DNA of 64,000 nt, from positions 13,103,358 to 13,167,357 of the forward strand of contig JAVIAB010000160.1 in NCBI GenBank assembly GCA_032433765.1, in the 5' to 3' direction. Below, one piece after another: positions 32,940 to 43,562 of the stretch. Position 1 is the first letter of the stretch, and every line of letters starts with the position of its first letter. The notes beneath the pieces are model-generated. The model saw nothing but the letters and a program-made list of their open reading frames with translations. It was not told the DNA's origin and did no database searches. This DNA comes from Megaustenia siamemsis. Taxonomy: Eukaryota; Mollusca; Gastropoda; Stylommatophora; Ariophantidae. Both the position numbers and the translations under genes were made by a program.

Positions 32940-33470
32940 CTAGAAACTACTTTATCGTTATATACCCGTCGTTTTACGGACAAGGGGTAGGGTTCGATCC
33001 CAACCGACGGCTCCGGGTTCACCCAGCCTTAAATGGGTACCGGATTTTTTCTGGGAAAGTAAAAGCAGCACGGGCGTAATACCGACCACATTACCCCAAA
33101 AATCATGTGCTGAAGGTCTGTAAAATATAGGGTCACTAACACCATATTTTCCTATACGCCACTTGGCGTGACGGGGGTACTTTACTTTTTACTTACCCGT
33201 CGTTTTGCTGTGTCATTGCGGACACCGTAACGTTATGTTTTGCTAATTTCCTGCGCTAGTGTAGTTATGCCTGGATTGGTCCTCTACCGGGCAAGCAAAT
33301 AGTTTAGCTTCTTGGAGTGATGCTTTGAATGGAAATTGTAAGGGTAGAAAGAGTATCCGGATTGTCGTGTCATAATGTAGGGGATTGGGGGTGGAGGGGA
33401 TCCCACATCACTTAGGATGAAAGCCACCAGGGACTCCTAGTTAAATCCGAGCGTAAGGACCAACGACGTA
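32940..33470 (+). repeat. Dispersed repeat R6, copy 1, split by a SINE-1
   Basis: About 300 bp of non-coding similarity with 41640-41950: cccgtcgttttgctgtgtca, gacaccgtaacgtt, atgttttgctaatttcctg, gtatccggattgtcgtgtca, ataatgta. A SINE-1 is inserted at its 5' end. Class unknown. Confidence 0.65.
32976..33193 (+). mobile_element. SINE-1 copy with target duplications (5'-truncated)
   Basis: Flanked by tacccgtcgtttt at 32963-32975 and 33194-33206 (13 bp). It starts at the end of the tRNA-like head, keeps box B (ggttcgatccc), and ends in ggtactttactttttact. 5' truncation with a target duplication indicates LINE-type insertion. Confidence 0.9.
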
Positions 33471-33471
33471 C

Positions 33472-33727
33472 ACATATCATCATGTGCCATGCCTGCTAGT
33501 ATAAGTGATCATGTTTATATACAACTGTCGATCTCGACAGTTATTTATCATTTATGTTGGTGGCCTTCTGCCAGTCCATTCTCTTAAGCTGTGTGGTATC
33601 TTTTCTCTTTGCTTCCCTCTATCTCTTCGTCCCTCAATTTTCCCATTTGCCACAATATATTTCAGCTGTTCTCTTCTCATTACATGGCGAAAAAAAATTA
33701 TGATTGTTTCTTCCTAATATTGGAAAT
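33472..33727 (-). mobile_element. RTE-beta 3' fragment
   Basis: Plus-strand text catcatgtgccatgcctgct...atcttttctctttgcttccc matches the 3' part of the RTE-beta copies at 2676-3391 and 25440-25920. It stops at ttcctaatattggaaatt, where a SINE-1 head begins. Confidence 0.8.
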
Positions 33728-33728
33728 T

Positions 33729-33827
33729 GGGGAGCCGCGATAGCTCAGTGGTTAGTGAACTGGACTACAAAGGACAAGAGATCAGATTCAATCCTGTTCG
33801 AGGGCTTCCAGGTTCATCCAGCCTAAG
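33729..33827 (+). mobile_element. SINE-1 tRNA-like head
   Basis: ggggagccgcgatagctcag, box A (tagctcagtggttag), gtgaactggactacaaagga, then a diverged box B (gattcaatcct). It reaches ggttcatccagcc and then switches to LINE-H sequence. Confidence 0.8.
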
Positions 33828-33995
33828 TCATGGTTCCTGGGCAACGCATCAGGGGCAGACGAAGATGAAGGTCGTTTCAAGATATCAACGAGACCTTGAA
33901 CATGACAACAGCAGTAGAGGGAAATTGGCTAAAGACACATTCTTTCATGCGGGCTTTGGTGAATACATCGTTGTGCAAAGGACATCGACCTGGTA
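33828..33995 (+). mobile_element. LINE-H 3' fragment joined to a SINE-1 head
   Basis: atggttcctgggcaacgcat, gacgaagatgaaggtcgttt and gagaccttgaacatgacaac match 59665-59790 and the reverse of 24226-24390. It is directly continuous with the SINE head at 33729-33827, with no boundary repeat. Confidence 0.65.
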
Positions 33996-34373
33996 GGGAT
34001 GACATATACATACATATCCCACGGTCACTTTGGGAACAGACTAACCAATCACTGGTCAAGCGACTAGAGATCGAGAGTGAAGGCAACTCACTATCTAAGA
34101 ATGCCGTGGAGAAGCTGTGTGTGTTTGGGCCGAATGGTGTAAAAATGTAGGATCATCGCATCTACGCTCTCTTTTTAGGTGGAACGATGAAAGCTATCAT
34201 TGGAATGAACGAAAGTATATATATGAGAAATATATGTAGAAAATATACAGGTAAAAAGTAAATTTTACCCTTTTTATGTCTTTAGAACTCGCCGGTAAAA
34301 GCAAGATCACATTATCAAGTCCATCTCATACATTCATATCCTGACCGTTCATGCACCAGCTTTCCCATACTGG

Positions 34374-34374
<1 letters not shown>
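33996..34374. other. No recognised gene or repeat
   Basis: Nothing is recognised. Confidence 0.4.

Positions 34375-34432
<58 letters not shown>
34375..34432. repeat. (TA)n microsatellite
   Basis: About 28 TA units. Confidence 0.96.
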
Positions 34433-34435
<3 letters not shown>

Positions 34436-34589
34436 AAAATAATCTGCTTAGTTGCAGTCCTGTGCCTCATGCATCTGCACTTTACAAACAGTTTCTTTCC
34501 TTCCCCATTTATGTGGGATTGTTGCCGGATTAACAAAGATTGTCAAATCATTTGACAGCTATCACTACTATTGTCCAACGAGGAAATAA

Positions 34590-35045
34590 TCTCTAGAAAA
34601 AAAACGGACACCCTACTATACAATCCCATCCCAATGTTGTGCTACCAATGCAAGTCCTGGACCTTGTATGCAAGAACTCTAAGAAAAATAACCACCACCG
34701 AGATAAAATGTTAGACGAATGACATGAAAGAGCCTGAGAGATAAGATCAGAAAAGAACTGAGAAAAAAAGCTATGAATAACCCCATACATAGAATATATA
34801 CAGAAATAGCAGATAAATAGTCTGGCCACGTAATAAGGCAGTAAGATCAAAATACAACGAGCCTACAATAAACGTTGCGAAAACACTAAACCCAAGAACC
34901 GACCACGAAAAAGATGAGTGATGGAATGTTAGAAACATTGAAATATAACAGCAGCAGAGGCAAACGGAAGAATAAAAGACCGCAAATTATGTCTCCCCTC
35001 GACGCTGAAAGACAATTGAGGAAGAAAAGATGACAGAAGTTGCCT
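34590..35045 (+). mobile_element. LINE-C 3' fragment, decayed
   Basis: tgctaccaatgcaagtcctg (the MCYQCQ-W-like region), ccaccgagataaaatgttag (TTTEMKCVRR-like), agtctggccacgtaataagg, and aagaaccgaccacgaaaaag (a diverged RGRPRK-like region). It ends after cccctcgacgctgaaagaca. Many stops. Confidence 0.7.
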
Positions 35046-35230
35046 AATTTCGTAAGAAGTGTGGAAGGGAGCTACACTCGAGGCAGACCCAGAAGGAAAT
35101 GGAGGAACGGCATCAAGGAAACTCTACGACCGCATCAAACCGCAATGGTTGAGACACTGCCAGAAGAAAGAATTAGAACTTGTAACTAACTCGTCACCCT
35201 CTGGGTTAGATAGGTAGTGAAAGGGACGTA
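35046..35230 (+). mobile_element. LINE-I C-terminal fragment
   Basis: Reads GSYTRGRPRRKWRNGIKETL then LPEER, a typical LINE C-terminal RGRPR block not matching the other families here. Short. Confidence 0.5.
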
Positions 35231-35430
35231 GAAGGAGCCAATAAAGGAGCCAATCTTTCATCGTGTCTTTGTTTTTTAACCAATTAGTGTTGTTTGTTTG
35301 TTTATCCCCTGTTGTTCCTAGCGCAAAAATCCTCTTAGAATGGTTTTAGATTCACTGTGTCTTTTCCCATATGCGTCAGTTTGTTCGGTCTGTGTTTTAG
35401 CTTAACCTATTCAAGTAGTTTTACTTATAA
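35231..35430. other. No recognised gene or repeat
   Basis: Nothing is recognised. Confidence 0.4.
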
Positions 35431-35554
35431 ACAGGGTGTCACTTAAGGCCTTGACACCAAAAAATCTAAATAACTATCATTTTATAAAATGTATAAATTT
35501 TATTTCTTGAAAATATGTATTTTTGCCTGTGTCCAGATTTTAGGGACACCCTGT
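35431..35554. mobile_element. Candidate MITE with acagggtgtc termini
   Basis: 124 bp begins acagggtgtcacttaagg and ends ttttagggacaccctgt. The outer 10 bases are perfect inverted repeats and pairing continues imperfectly (tgacacc/gtgtcc). It is flanked by TA-rich sequence (tataa on the left, ataac on the right). Non-coding and AT-rich inside. The size and ends suggest a miniature DNA transposon, probably of a Tc1/mariner-type family. Confidence 0.65.
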
Positions 35555-35821
35555 ATAACTCATCTTGTTACTAACACGCTTTGTTTCTTATTTGTTTCCA
35601 CTGTCGCTTATTAGCGGATTGCGTTGCACTGTATTTTGTACCATGCGGTCTAGAGAATCCACATTAGCATAGAATAGTTCGACTGCATTTTGTTGTGGTT
35701 GATTTAACCGTCCTGTAAGGCAGATATTGCTTGTTGTTAGAGTTGTATCTCCCTAGGAAACCAATCTGACAAGAATAACAACGGGTTCAGACGTCTTATT
35801 TATTATTTAAATATTCCTTTC

Positions 35822-35900
35822 GGGGGACTGGTTCATCGGCAAGACGCTGATCTAGATACAGAGAGATTGTGAGTTCAAATCCCGGCTGCACGAGTTGACA
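35822..35900 (+). repeat. tRNA-like SINE head, unassigned family
   Basis: gggactggttcatcggcaag, then box B-like gagttcaaatcccggctgc about 50 bases on. The spacing fits a tRNA-derived promoter. The following body (to about 36180) is not matched elsewhere in the window. Not a functional tRNA gene: no cloverleaf acceptor stem is apparent. Confidence 0.5.
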
Positions 35901-36759
35901 TTTTTATTTATTATTTCTCTCTGCGGCAACCACCCCAGGTCTCAGCAGCGAGGCCCGGCTTAAAACGTTCATTAGTCATCGAAAAAAAAATATATGAGTG
36001 CCCTCGAAGACGGAGTTATCTGCCTGTGCAGTGAGGGACCCCTGTGCACACGGCTGCCAGGGAAAAAAGAGACACACAATGTTCAGTTTTTAGTCTCGAA
36101 GGTTTTGCCAGAAGTGACGAACGCCAGAAGAAAAGAAATTCTTTCATATACAGGATACACAGTAGTCAGTACACGTTAGGCTTACTCTTTATTATTTACT
36201 TCGGTGTTCTTGGCACCTTACGGGCTCCCTTAGTGCAAATAAACAATCGTTGTTAACTAATCATCTTAATATTCGCCGTATGGACGTCTTAGTTACTCAA
36301 GATAATTATCAAGACTATGTTTACCAAATTGCATTCTTTTACAGTTGTTAAATTTAAGAGATAAGCACCATGTGTAGTGTCTGTATATTTTGTCTTTGTT
36401 TCCGCTATCTATCTATTAATAGTCACGCGTGATCCGTCATCTGTTATCATTAACACGTAGCTTCTGAGACAGCAAGATAAAGACTAATGGACCTATTCTC
36501 AGTGATTCTCAATCTTTGCTTTCAGAATGTTAGTTATAGAAAGTAGACCTTGACTGTTAGTAACCGTCAGCGGTAAATGAAAAACGTAACCAAGTGCTCA
36601 GCAATGTCATAGAGGTCGATTAACAGACGCATTTAATAACATTATGACCAGTATGCTATTACCATCTGATGGGTTCACGAAAACAGGAAAATAAACTAAC
36701 AGAAAAGAACGGGTAATCTTAAACAAAAGTTATGACAGTTAGCAGTAGTAGGAACATTT
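35901..36759. other. No recognised gene
   Basis: May contain the body of the SINE above. The 61- and 70-codon frames at 35994-36256 have no recognised domain. Confidence 0.4.
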
Positions 36760-37035
36760 TTATACAGAACCTAGCAGCAGATGACAATGAGATCACCAGA
36801 AGCAGACCCCGTTGTCTGTGTGATTCGACCCTTTAGTTTAATGATGCTCTAAGTGAGGTTGGTCATGACTCCCCGGCATCGACCTCCGGCTGCATTGAAC
36901 TCAAAGGCTTACAATATATTGGGCATGAAATAACTACACTTATTTTACGCATCACTACTGGTAAATCTACTGTCTACACCCGGTCGTTTACGGCCTGTCT
37001 TAGCACGTAGATGCCCTCTTGGTTGTGGCAGCAGT
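36760..37035 (+). repeat. Dispersed repeat R3, copy 4
   Basis: agcagcagatgacaatgaga, gatgctctaagtgaggttgg, tcatgactccccggcatcga, gcttacaatatattgggcat and a distal cggcctgtcttagc segment. Collinear with copies at 26480 and 56330. Confidence 0.75.
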
Positions 37036-38099
37036 CTAAGTGGCTTGTATATATATTATTCATGGCTAATGGAAGGCAAATATATAGAAATGGTTCATCC
37101 TGCTAATGTAAACATTAAACAGAATGTGTAAAATAATAAACCCACAAAAGTGACTTCTCATACTAGTATAAAAATGATTATCTTATTTTTCTTTTTCTAC
37201 TTTTTTTCGTATAAAAAAAAAAATCCGCCTTTTCTTTCTTTTTTTTTTTTGAACTTTCCTTTCCCGCCCTATCCATTTTTTTTTCTTTTCTCTTCTTCTT
37301 ATCCCTCTCCTTTTCATCATATTTTTTTTGTTTCTTCTTTCTATTTTTCTCTTCCTCTTATTATCCCGTATTGTGTCGAGAATGCAAAGATCTCGTTCTA
37401 ATTGAACAGCAACAACATTTGTATTGCTTTCTGTACAATTTCGTATAGATAAAATATCATTGATTTGACATGAAGTTAATATATCACATTTGAGAGTAGA
37501 CAATTATACATTCTAATTCTGATTTAATTTCTGCGAAACAAATGTTGTAGAATTTTGCCGCGGGGTTAATGATTGGTATAATTTTGAAAACCTTTGTGCT
37601 AAATAGTCGCCCGTATATAAACGTGATTAGGGTAACCCTAATCGCAGACTGCACAGGGATACGTTTTTTCTTGTGGCCAGATAGGATAAACAGCTGTGAT
37701 TATTTTGTGGTTTATATGTGTGTGTGTGTAGCTAGGAATGAATGGAGTTAACAGCTGTGCTCAGTCGGAATGAACGGTAACTTTCAATGTGACGTTTCCG
37801 TTTACCAACCGAGTTATGCCTAATCGGTGTTCACACATTGTGCCAGTACCAGCAAATTTGTCAGAACTGATTTCTAAGTCTTTTGATGCTCTAAAATTGT
37901 ACACAGAATATGATGTCTTTTTGAGAATGGTTAAACGTACATTCAAATAGAGTTAATTTTAATTTAGAGTATAGTTAAACATACTTTAGAGTTTTATTAC
38001 ATGAATTGTGTAGGAAAGGTATAGTTAAATGTACTTTTGTTTATGGTTAAATGTACTTAGAGCGTGGTTAAATATTCTTTAAAGTATGGTTATACATGC
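37036..38099. other. No gene; poly-pyrimidine tract and degenerate repeats
   Basis: A T/C-rich stretch (37180-37370) produces spurious F/S- or K/R-rich frames. About 37925-38100 holds a degenerate array of the type tatagttaaatgtactt. Confidence 0.5.
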
Positions 38100-38466
38100 T
38101 TCCGCCAATCAACCACTAATATCTTCAGCAATAAAGAAAAGACGATGGTTATACGTTGGACATGTGATGAGAAGAGATAATAACCGAATAGCAAAGCAAG
38201 CCCTCATGTGGGAAACAACAGGTAAAAGAAAAAGAGGAAGACCCAGGGAGACACTGAGAAGAACATTGATGAGAGAGGCAAGAGCAGCAGGAATCGGCTC
38301 CCTCAATGAGATAGAACTGCTTGCACAGAACAGAGACAGATGGCGAGATTTGATAAAATATCTTTAAAAGAAAACTGCTAGAACAAAAAATTCATATAGG
38401 AGAAGGTGTATCTTGGTCTACGCCCTATGGGCCGGTTACGGCTCGAAAGGTCAATAGATAGATAGA
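38100..38466 (+). mobile_element. LINE-A 3' end, better preserved copy
   Basis: Open for about 89 codons: QPLISSAIKKRRWLYVGHVM, RRDNNRIAKQALMWETTGKR, KRGRPRETLRRTLMREAR, then LLAQNRDRWRDLIKYL and a stop at about 38367. These are the LINE C-terminal W-GHVMRR and RGRP blocks. The 3' untranslated region (to about 38466) ends in (GATA)n. It shares the tail with 1-287. 5'-truncated at about 38100. Confidence 0.85.
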
Positions 38467-39519
38467 TACATGCTTCTAGTGCATGTTTTGTGCTTGAGTT
38501 ATTGTTGATGATTTGCCATAATATAATAATTGTTGAATCTTTTCCCACTTATTCAGATCGTTATTTGTCTATGAACTGAAATGTTTCTGTAGTAGTGGAC
38601 AACTTTTGTAGACAGAAAGTGTTATTGTAGTTAAAGCGTGTCTTTGATGCCTAAGATAACAACCTCCTAATGTGAATTTAGTTGCCAGTGGATGCAAATT
38701 CAAATGACCAGTCTAAGACGTCAACGAGTTCCCTTACAGACCATGCCTACAGAGTCAGTCAATATAGCCAGACTCAGGCTGGCAGTTAACTCGGTTGATG
38801 ACCTTCTTCTGGACAATGCTATCCGATGATCAGCTTTTTTCCTTTCTGATTTACTTCCCAGCGTCGAGGGGAGAGATAGTTTGTGTTGTCTTTTACTGTC
38901 TTGGCTGTGCTGAAGTTCTGTCACTTTGCCGGGTTTGTCTAGTATTCTTTTTGAAGTCTTGTTCTCCCAGGCCGCTGTTTTCAAAACTTTTGTTCCTAGC
39001 TCTGTTGGCTTTGGTCAAACACAAACGCTATCTAACGATAATAATTAACACAGATCGAGTGGAAATAAAACACTAAATAAGTTATGCCGCTTTTTTCTGT
39101 TTGCTTTATGCTTCGGTACCGAACTTTGGCACTGCAAACATCTTCATTAGCTTGTCTAGATTATGTATTGGTTTGTTTGATATTGGATTTGTTGGTAAGA
39201 AAAATAGATTTGTTTAGGTATTTTATGTGTGGCAAGAATGATCGATTTGTTAGAGATCCATCAAACGAGACGGTGAACCAGTGGCTGGAGTCATTGCCTG
39301 CAGCAGTCGTTAAATTTTATCCTGTGTCCAGGTTGTTGATCAAGGCTTTAGCTTATCTGAATTAGGCGTGTCTATAAACCTGAAGTAGTGTCAATGATGC
39401 TAATTTATCCTGTGTATATCCTTGCATCTCGAAGAATCGTGATCTTTTGTAGCCGAAATATGAATTGCAATTTTTATTTCCTTAATACTGACTATTATTT
39501 ATTTTGTTTCATGTTGTCG
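38467..39519. other. Mostly unrecognised; possible LINE-C 3' tip
   Basis: A short segment (about 38845-38900, cagcgtcgaggggagagata) resembles the 3' end of LINE-C in reverse. The two 93-codon plus frames at 38795-39365 have no recognised domain. Confidence 0.35.
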
Positions 39520-40113
39520 CTAAGTCGAAAAATCCAGAAACAAGTGAGTAAACTCAAACACATGGGATCAATAATAACATCGGATGCCAGATGCACTGCA
39601 GCAATTAGAAGCGGAATAGGACAAGCAAAGACAGAATTGCATCGAATGAAAAACATCATATGTAACAAACCATTGTCAATTAATGAAAGAAAACTTGTCT
39701 TAAAGTGCTACATCAATCCTGTTCTACTATATGGAATCGAATCATGGATGATAAGTAAGAAAACACAGAGAACATTTGAGGCAGCTGAGATGTGGTTTAT
39801 TAAAAGAATGCTACATGGATAGCAAAAATTACAATTGAAGAATGTTTATAACGAGCTGGAGAAACCAGAAATATCAAAATCATAAGGAAGATACAATCTA
39901 CATTTATTAGGCATGTCATGCATAAAGAAGGCACCGAGAATACTATAACAACAGGCAGAATTAATGGAAAGTAGACCAGAGGAAAACCAAGAGAAAAAAT
40001 ATTGAACAGCTTATCTAAATGGCGTAACAAAAGATCACCGACTGAAATTATGGCACGCATGAGGGACCGAGTGATATGGAGAGAGATGATCGCCTACGCC
40101 AACCGACATGACA
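39520..40113 (+). mobile_element. RTE-like C-terminal region (third subfamily)
   Basis: The plus strand is open for about 98 codons: LKHMGSIITSDARCTAAI, SINERKLVLKCYINPVLLYG, IESWMISKKTQRTFEAAEMW, FIKRMLHG, then a stop. Decayed blocks follow to the end motif WREMIAYANRHDT. Order and residues match RTE-alpha/beta C-termini but with clear divergence. A SINE-1 is inserted at its 3' end. Confidence 0.8.
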
Positions 40114-40128
40114 CCTGATGATTCTGAT

Positions 40129-40399
40129 TTAAAAAAAAGTAAAGTACCCCCCCCCCCCCCGTCACGCCTAGTGGCGTATAGGGAAATATGGTGTTAGTGA
40201 CCCTATAATTTACAGACCTTCAGCACATGATTTTGGGGGTAATGTGGTCGGTATTACGTCCGTGCTGCTTTACTTTCCCAGAAAAAAATCCGATACCCAT
40301 TTAAGGCTGGGTGAACCCGGAAGCCGTCGGTTGGGATCGAACCATAACCCCTTGTCCGTTGTTGTCCAGTTCACTAACCACTGAGCTATCGCGGCTCCC
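40129..40399 (-). mobile_element. SINE-1 full-length reference copy with 15-bp target duplications
   Basis: This 271-bp element is flanked by perfect cctgatgattctgat at 40114-40128 and 40400-40414. On the minus strand it has the tRNA-like head ggggagccgcgatagctcag with box A, box B (ggttcgatccc) about 45 bases on, the conserved body and a ctttactttttttt tail. The long perfect duplication defines both ends of the family and shows insertion into the 3' end of an RTE-like LINE. Confidence 0.95.
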
Positions 40400-40414
40400 C
40401 CTGATGATTCTGAT

Positions 40415-40884
40415 ACTGTTAATTATTCTTCGAAAACATCTTGTGGCGTTTGAGTCTTTGTTTTGTGGAGTATTCCTCTACTACCACTCATCTGACATTC
40501 GGTCGATGGTGCTTGTTGTGGACTGCTATTAGCTGGTAATCGCGTTACAACTCCAAACCATTTCATTTATTGTTGCTGGATGAAGCTTAAAACTGGCGTT
40601 GCTCCCACTCTTTTTCTGACTTCTTCATTCATTATTTTCTCTCCCTTTGTCACATATTCCTCGAAGATATATTATCTTAGCAGTTGTGGCCTGTCTTTTC
40701 ATATGCTGCAGATCTTCACATTTGATACTGATAGTACAAAGGTAACAGAAATACTGATTGGCATATTGCTCTTCGTTTATCTATGGTCCCATGTATGCAT
40801 ACTCTGATAATGCGTTAAGGGTTATATTTTTAGACTTATTATCTTCCTATTATCATGCATGTATTAAGCGGTGATCTCCTTACT
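40415..40884. other. No recognised gene or repeat
   Basis: Nothing is recognised. Confidence 0.4.
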
Positions 40885-41080
40885 TTTCTTCGTGTCTTCT
40901 ACCTTCTACAGTAATCCCCTTACTTTTTCTTTATTTCTTCTACAGTAATCCCCTTACTTTTTCTTCATGTCTTCTACAGCGTTCCCCCTTACTTCTCGTC
41001 ATGTCTCTACAGTGATCCCCTTACTTTACTTCATTTCCTCTTCAGTGATACACCTTTTTTTTATTTCATTTCTTCTGCAG
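40885..41080. repeat. Degenerate tandem repeat, about 35-40-bp unit, five copies
   Basis: Repeats of the type cagtaatccccttacttttt then cttcatgtcttcta, progressively diverged to the right. Confidence 0.75.
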
Positions 41081-41639
41081 TGAGTTTCATGGTTTCTATT
41101 TGTTATATACATTCACCTATTTTCTTATTTGTCTTCTGTGATGAGATTCCTATCTGTCTTCTGCAGTAATACGCATTACATTACTTGATTTGTATGGAAC
41201 TTTCTCTTCCCTGTCCTCTGTCGCCACCGCAGTCGAATGCATTATTGTTTTGTTTTGCCTATGCCAGCTTTACATCTCTAGCGAAGTCCAGAGGGACTGA
41301 ATGTTTTGCGTGAACATAACTCTTTTCCTATTTTTGATACCGACAACCAGAGTGCTCAGGTGTTCCCCGCCATACAGGCAGATGTTATCAGACTTCAGAG
41401 GTCCTCTCCTATTTTTATCGTCGAGAGTTTTAACGTTTTGGGTAGATCTTTTTCCTTTTAATTTTTATCGGCAACGGCCATTAATGGCTTACTTTTTAAA
41501 ATTTAAACCAGCTAAGGATTCTTTAACGTGCGCAGAATGCACACTGGACCCCCTGTTTTTCGTCGTGTTCCAAAAGGGCTAGACATCGGATAACACCATC
41601 TAGAAACCAGGGAGAGTAAAGATACAGATTCAATTATAA
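41081..41639. other. No recognised gene or repeat
   Basis: A 93-codon plus frame (41301-41582) is without recognisable domains. Confidence 0.4.
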
Positions 41640-41950
41640 AGAAACAATTTCCTAATTTAATACTCATCGGTTTGCTGCGTCGTTGTAGACACCATAACGT
41701 TTTATGTTTTGTGATTTTCTGTTTTAGTGAAGTTAAGTCTGGATGGGTCCGATCTGCGCTAGTAAGAAACCTTGTTCCGGGCTGTGATAATTTGAAGGGA
41801 AAGTTAATGAAAAAAAAAGTGTCCGGATTATCTTGTTATAATGTGTATATGTTGTATATGTGTTGGTGTGGGAAGGGTAGGGAAACGTCCCTCGCAACTT
41901 TGGCGGAAAGGGTTCAATTACCCCTAGTTAACACGTAGCGTAAGAATCAA
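41640..41950 (+). repeat. Dispersed repeat R6, copy 2
   Basis: Collinear with 33194-33470: catcggtttgctgcgtcgtt, gacaccataacgtttatg-like segment, gtgtccggattatcttgtta. Unoccupied at the position where copy 1 carries a SINE-1. Confidence 0.65.
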
Positions 41951-41971
41951 CAAACCATAGCTGATAAAAAA

Positions 41972-42052
41972 AATCCTACTGTGGTGGGAATCGAAACCAG
42001 GACCAATTTGCCCCTAGGTCAATGTCTTACACCTGTACCACCCAGCGCTGCC
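41972..42052 (-). repeat. tRNA-like SINE head, unassigned family
   Basis: The minus strand has gcagcgctgggtggtacagg (box A-like tgggtggtacagg) and ggtttcgattcccacc (box B-like) about 45 bases on. Looks like the head of a tRNA-derived repeat or a degenerate tRNA pseudogene. Confidence 0.5.
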
Positions 42053-42760
42053 CCCCCCACCCCCTTTTTTCCACGTACATTCTTCAGTACTATCCGTCTT
42101 CTTAATTTATCTACCAAGCTACATATGAACCCTTCTCCTAATTCCATCTATGCATATATCACCTCACAAGCCATCACTCCCAATCATTGACCTGTTATCT
42201 GTGTCACTTCACATCTTTCAAGCTCTGTTGGTTCCATGACAGTTAACTTTGAACTTATCAGATCTGACGGCTCTTTCCCCGGTGTTTTATTTCAGACTCA
42301 TCTTTCCTGCCAGTCATCCTCACATTATTATACACTAAGTGTTCATGCACTCAAGTGGGTTTACTGTCCTCTTGAAGTATTTTAAGAACCAGTTTTTACT
42401 TTATAATTTCCCGTTCAATTGTTGGCTAATCTTTATGGAATAATTCATACTGCTGTATGTGACAGATATATTCTGCTGATTTTGATGCCCTCATCCGGGC
42501 GGGGAAGCAATTAAGGGATCGCTTATAAGCTCGATATAAGTGAATTAGAAACAAGTGCTGGGAGGGAGGTGTGTCTTGCGCAAGAATGAAGGCTGCAGCC
42601 GCGGAAATGGTGATAAATACAGTGCGATTTTCATGCGATTAGACATGCAGATATCATGTTCTGCTTATCTTGGCTTATTTTACTCTATCTTACAATTTTA
42701 CAGACTCTGCTTCTTGTTCACGCTACCTGTTTCTAATTCATTCTGTCTTCTCTCCCACTC
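42053..42760. other. No recognised gene or repeat
   Basis: A C-run at about 42045-42065, then nothing recognised. Confidence 0.4.
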
Positions 42761-42870
42761 GCTCGCTCACTCACTCACTCACTCACTCACTCACTCACTC
42801 ACTCACTCACTCACTCACTCACTCACTCACTCACTCACTCACTCACTCACTCACTCACTCACTCACTCAG
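42761..42870. repeat. (ACTC)n microsatellite
   Basis: About 26 tetranucleotides. Produces LTHS open frames. Confidence 0.97.
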
Positions 42871-43034
42871 TATCTGAACCTCTGTGTGTGTTTGTGTGTG
42901 TACGTACACACTTATAACTGTCTATGTGCCCCCTTCCCTTTGGTCGAAGTGGGAAGGAGCAAACCTGAGACACTCTTATAAATATATAAAAAAATAAAAA
43001 CGTAATTTGTAGCAGCTGACAGGATGTGCAATAC

Positions 43035-43105
43035 CTGTACACAATCGTCTGTTGGGTAACACGCTCGCATGACGTTAGATGAACATGGGTTCGACCCTAG
43101 TCAAA
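43035..43105 (+). repeat. tRNA-like segment
   Basis: ctgttgggtaacacgctcgc (box A-like) with gggttcgaccc (box B) about 35 bases on. A short, probably SINE-derived, remnant. Confidence 0.45.
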
Positions 43106-43213
43106 TGTTCTTTCTTCGACCAATATGAAGAAATGAAAGAGGAGAGTCCCTGCTGTCTGAGCTGATGAAGGTCATAACAACGGAAGAAAGTCCTCATTTA
43201 TTGCTGATTTAAT

Positions 43214-43562
43214 CCGGTACGGTGAAGTTTTAAGTCTGGTGCGGTGAAGTTTTAAGTCTGGTGCGGTGAAGCTAAAGTCTGGTACGGTGAAGTTTAAAGT
43301 CTGGTGCGGTGAAGTTTAAAGTCTGGTGCGGTGAAGTTTATAGTTTTGTGCGGTGAAACTAAAGTCTGGTGCGGTGAAGCTGATTTCTGGTGCGGTGAAG
43401 CTAAAGTCTGGTACGGTGAAGTTTAAAGTCGGGTACGGTGAAGATTAACGTCTGATGCGGTAAAATTTAAAGTCTGGTGTGGTGAAGTTTAAAGGTCTGG
43501 TGCGGTGAAGCTAAAGCCTTGTGCGGTGAAGTTAAAGATCGGTACAGTGAAGTTTAAAGCTT
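43214..43562. repeat. Minisatellite, about 22-24-bp unit, about 15 copies
   Basis: Unit ctggtgcggtgaagtttaaag with variable linkers. Copies diverge at both ends. Confidence 0.92.

Noticed and set aside
33729..33800. Functional tRNA gene
   Set aside because: Boxes A and B are present but the sequence is a SINE head found at many loci, and box B is mutated here. Acceptor-stem pairing is not evident.
37183..37503. Lysine/arginine-rich 106-codon minus frame
   Set aside because: Low-complexity pyrimidine tract read in reverse; no domain.
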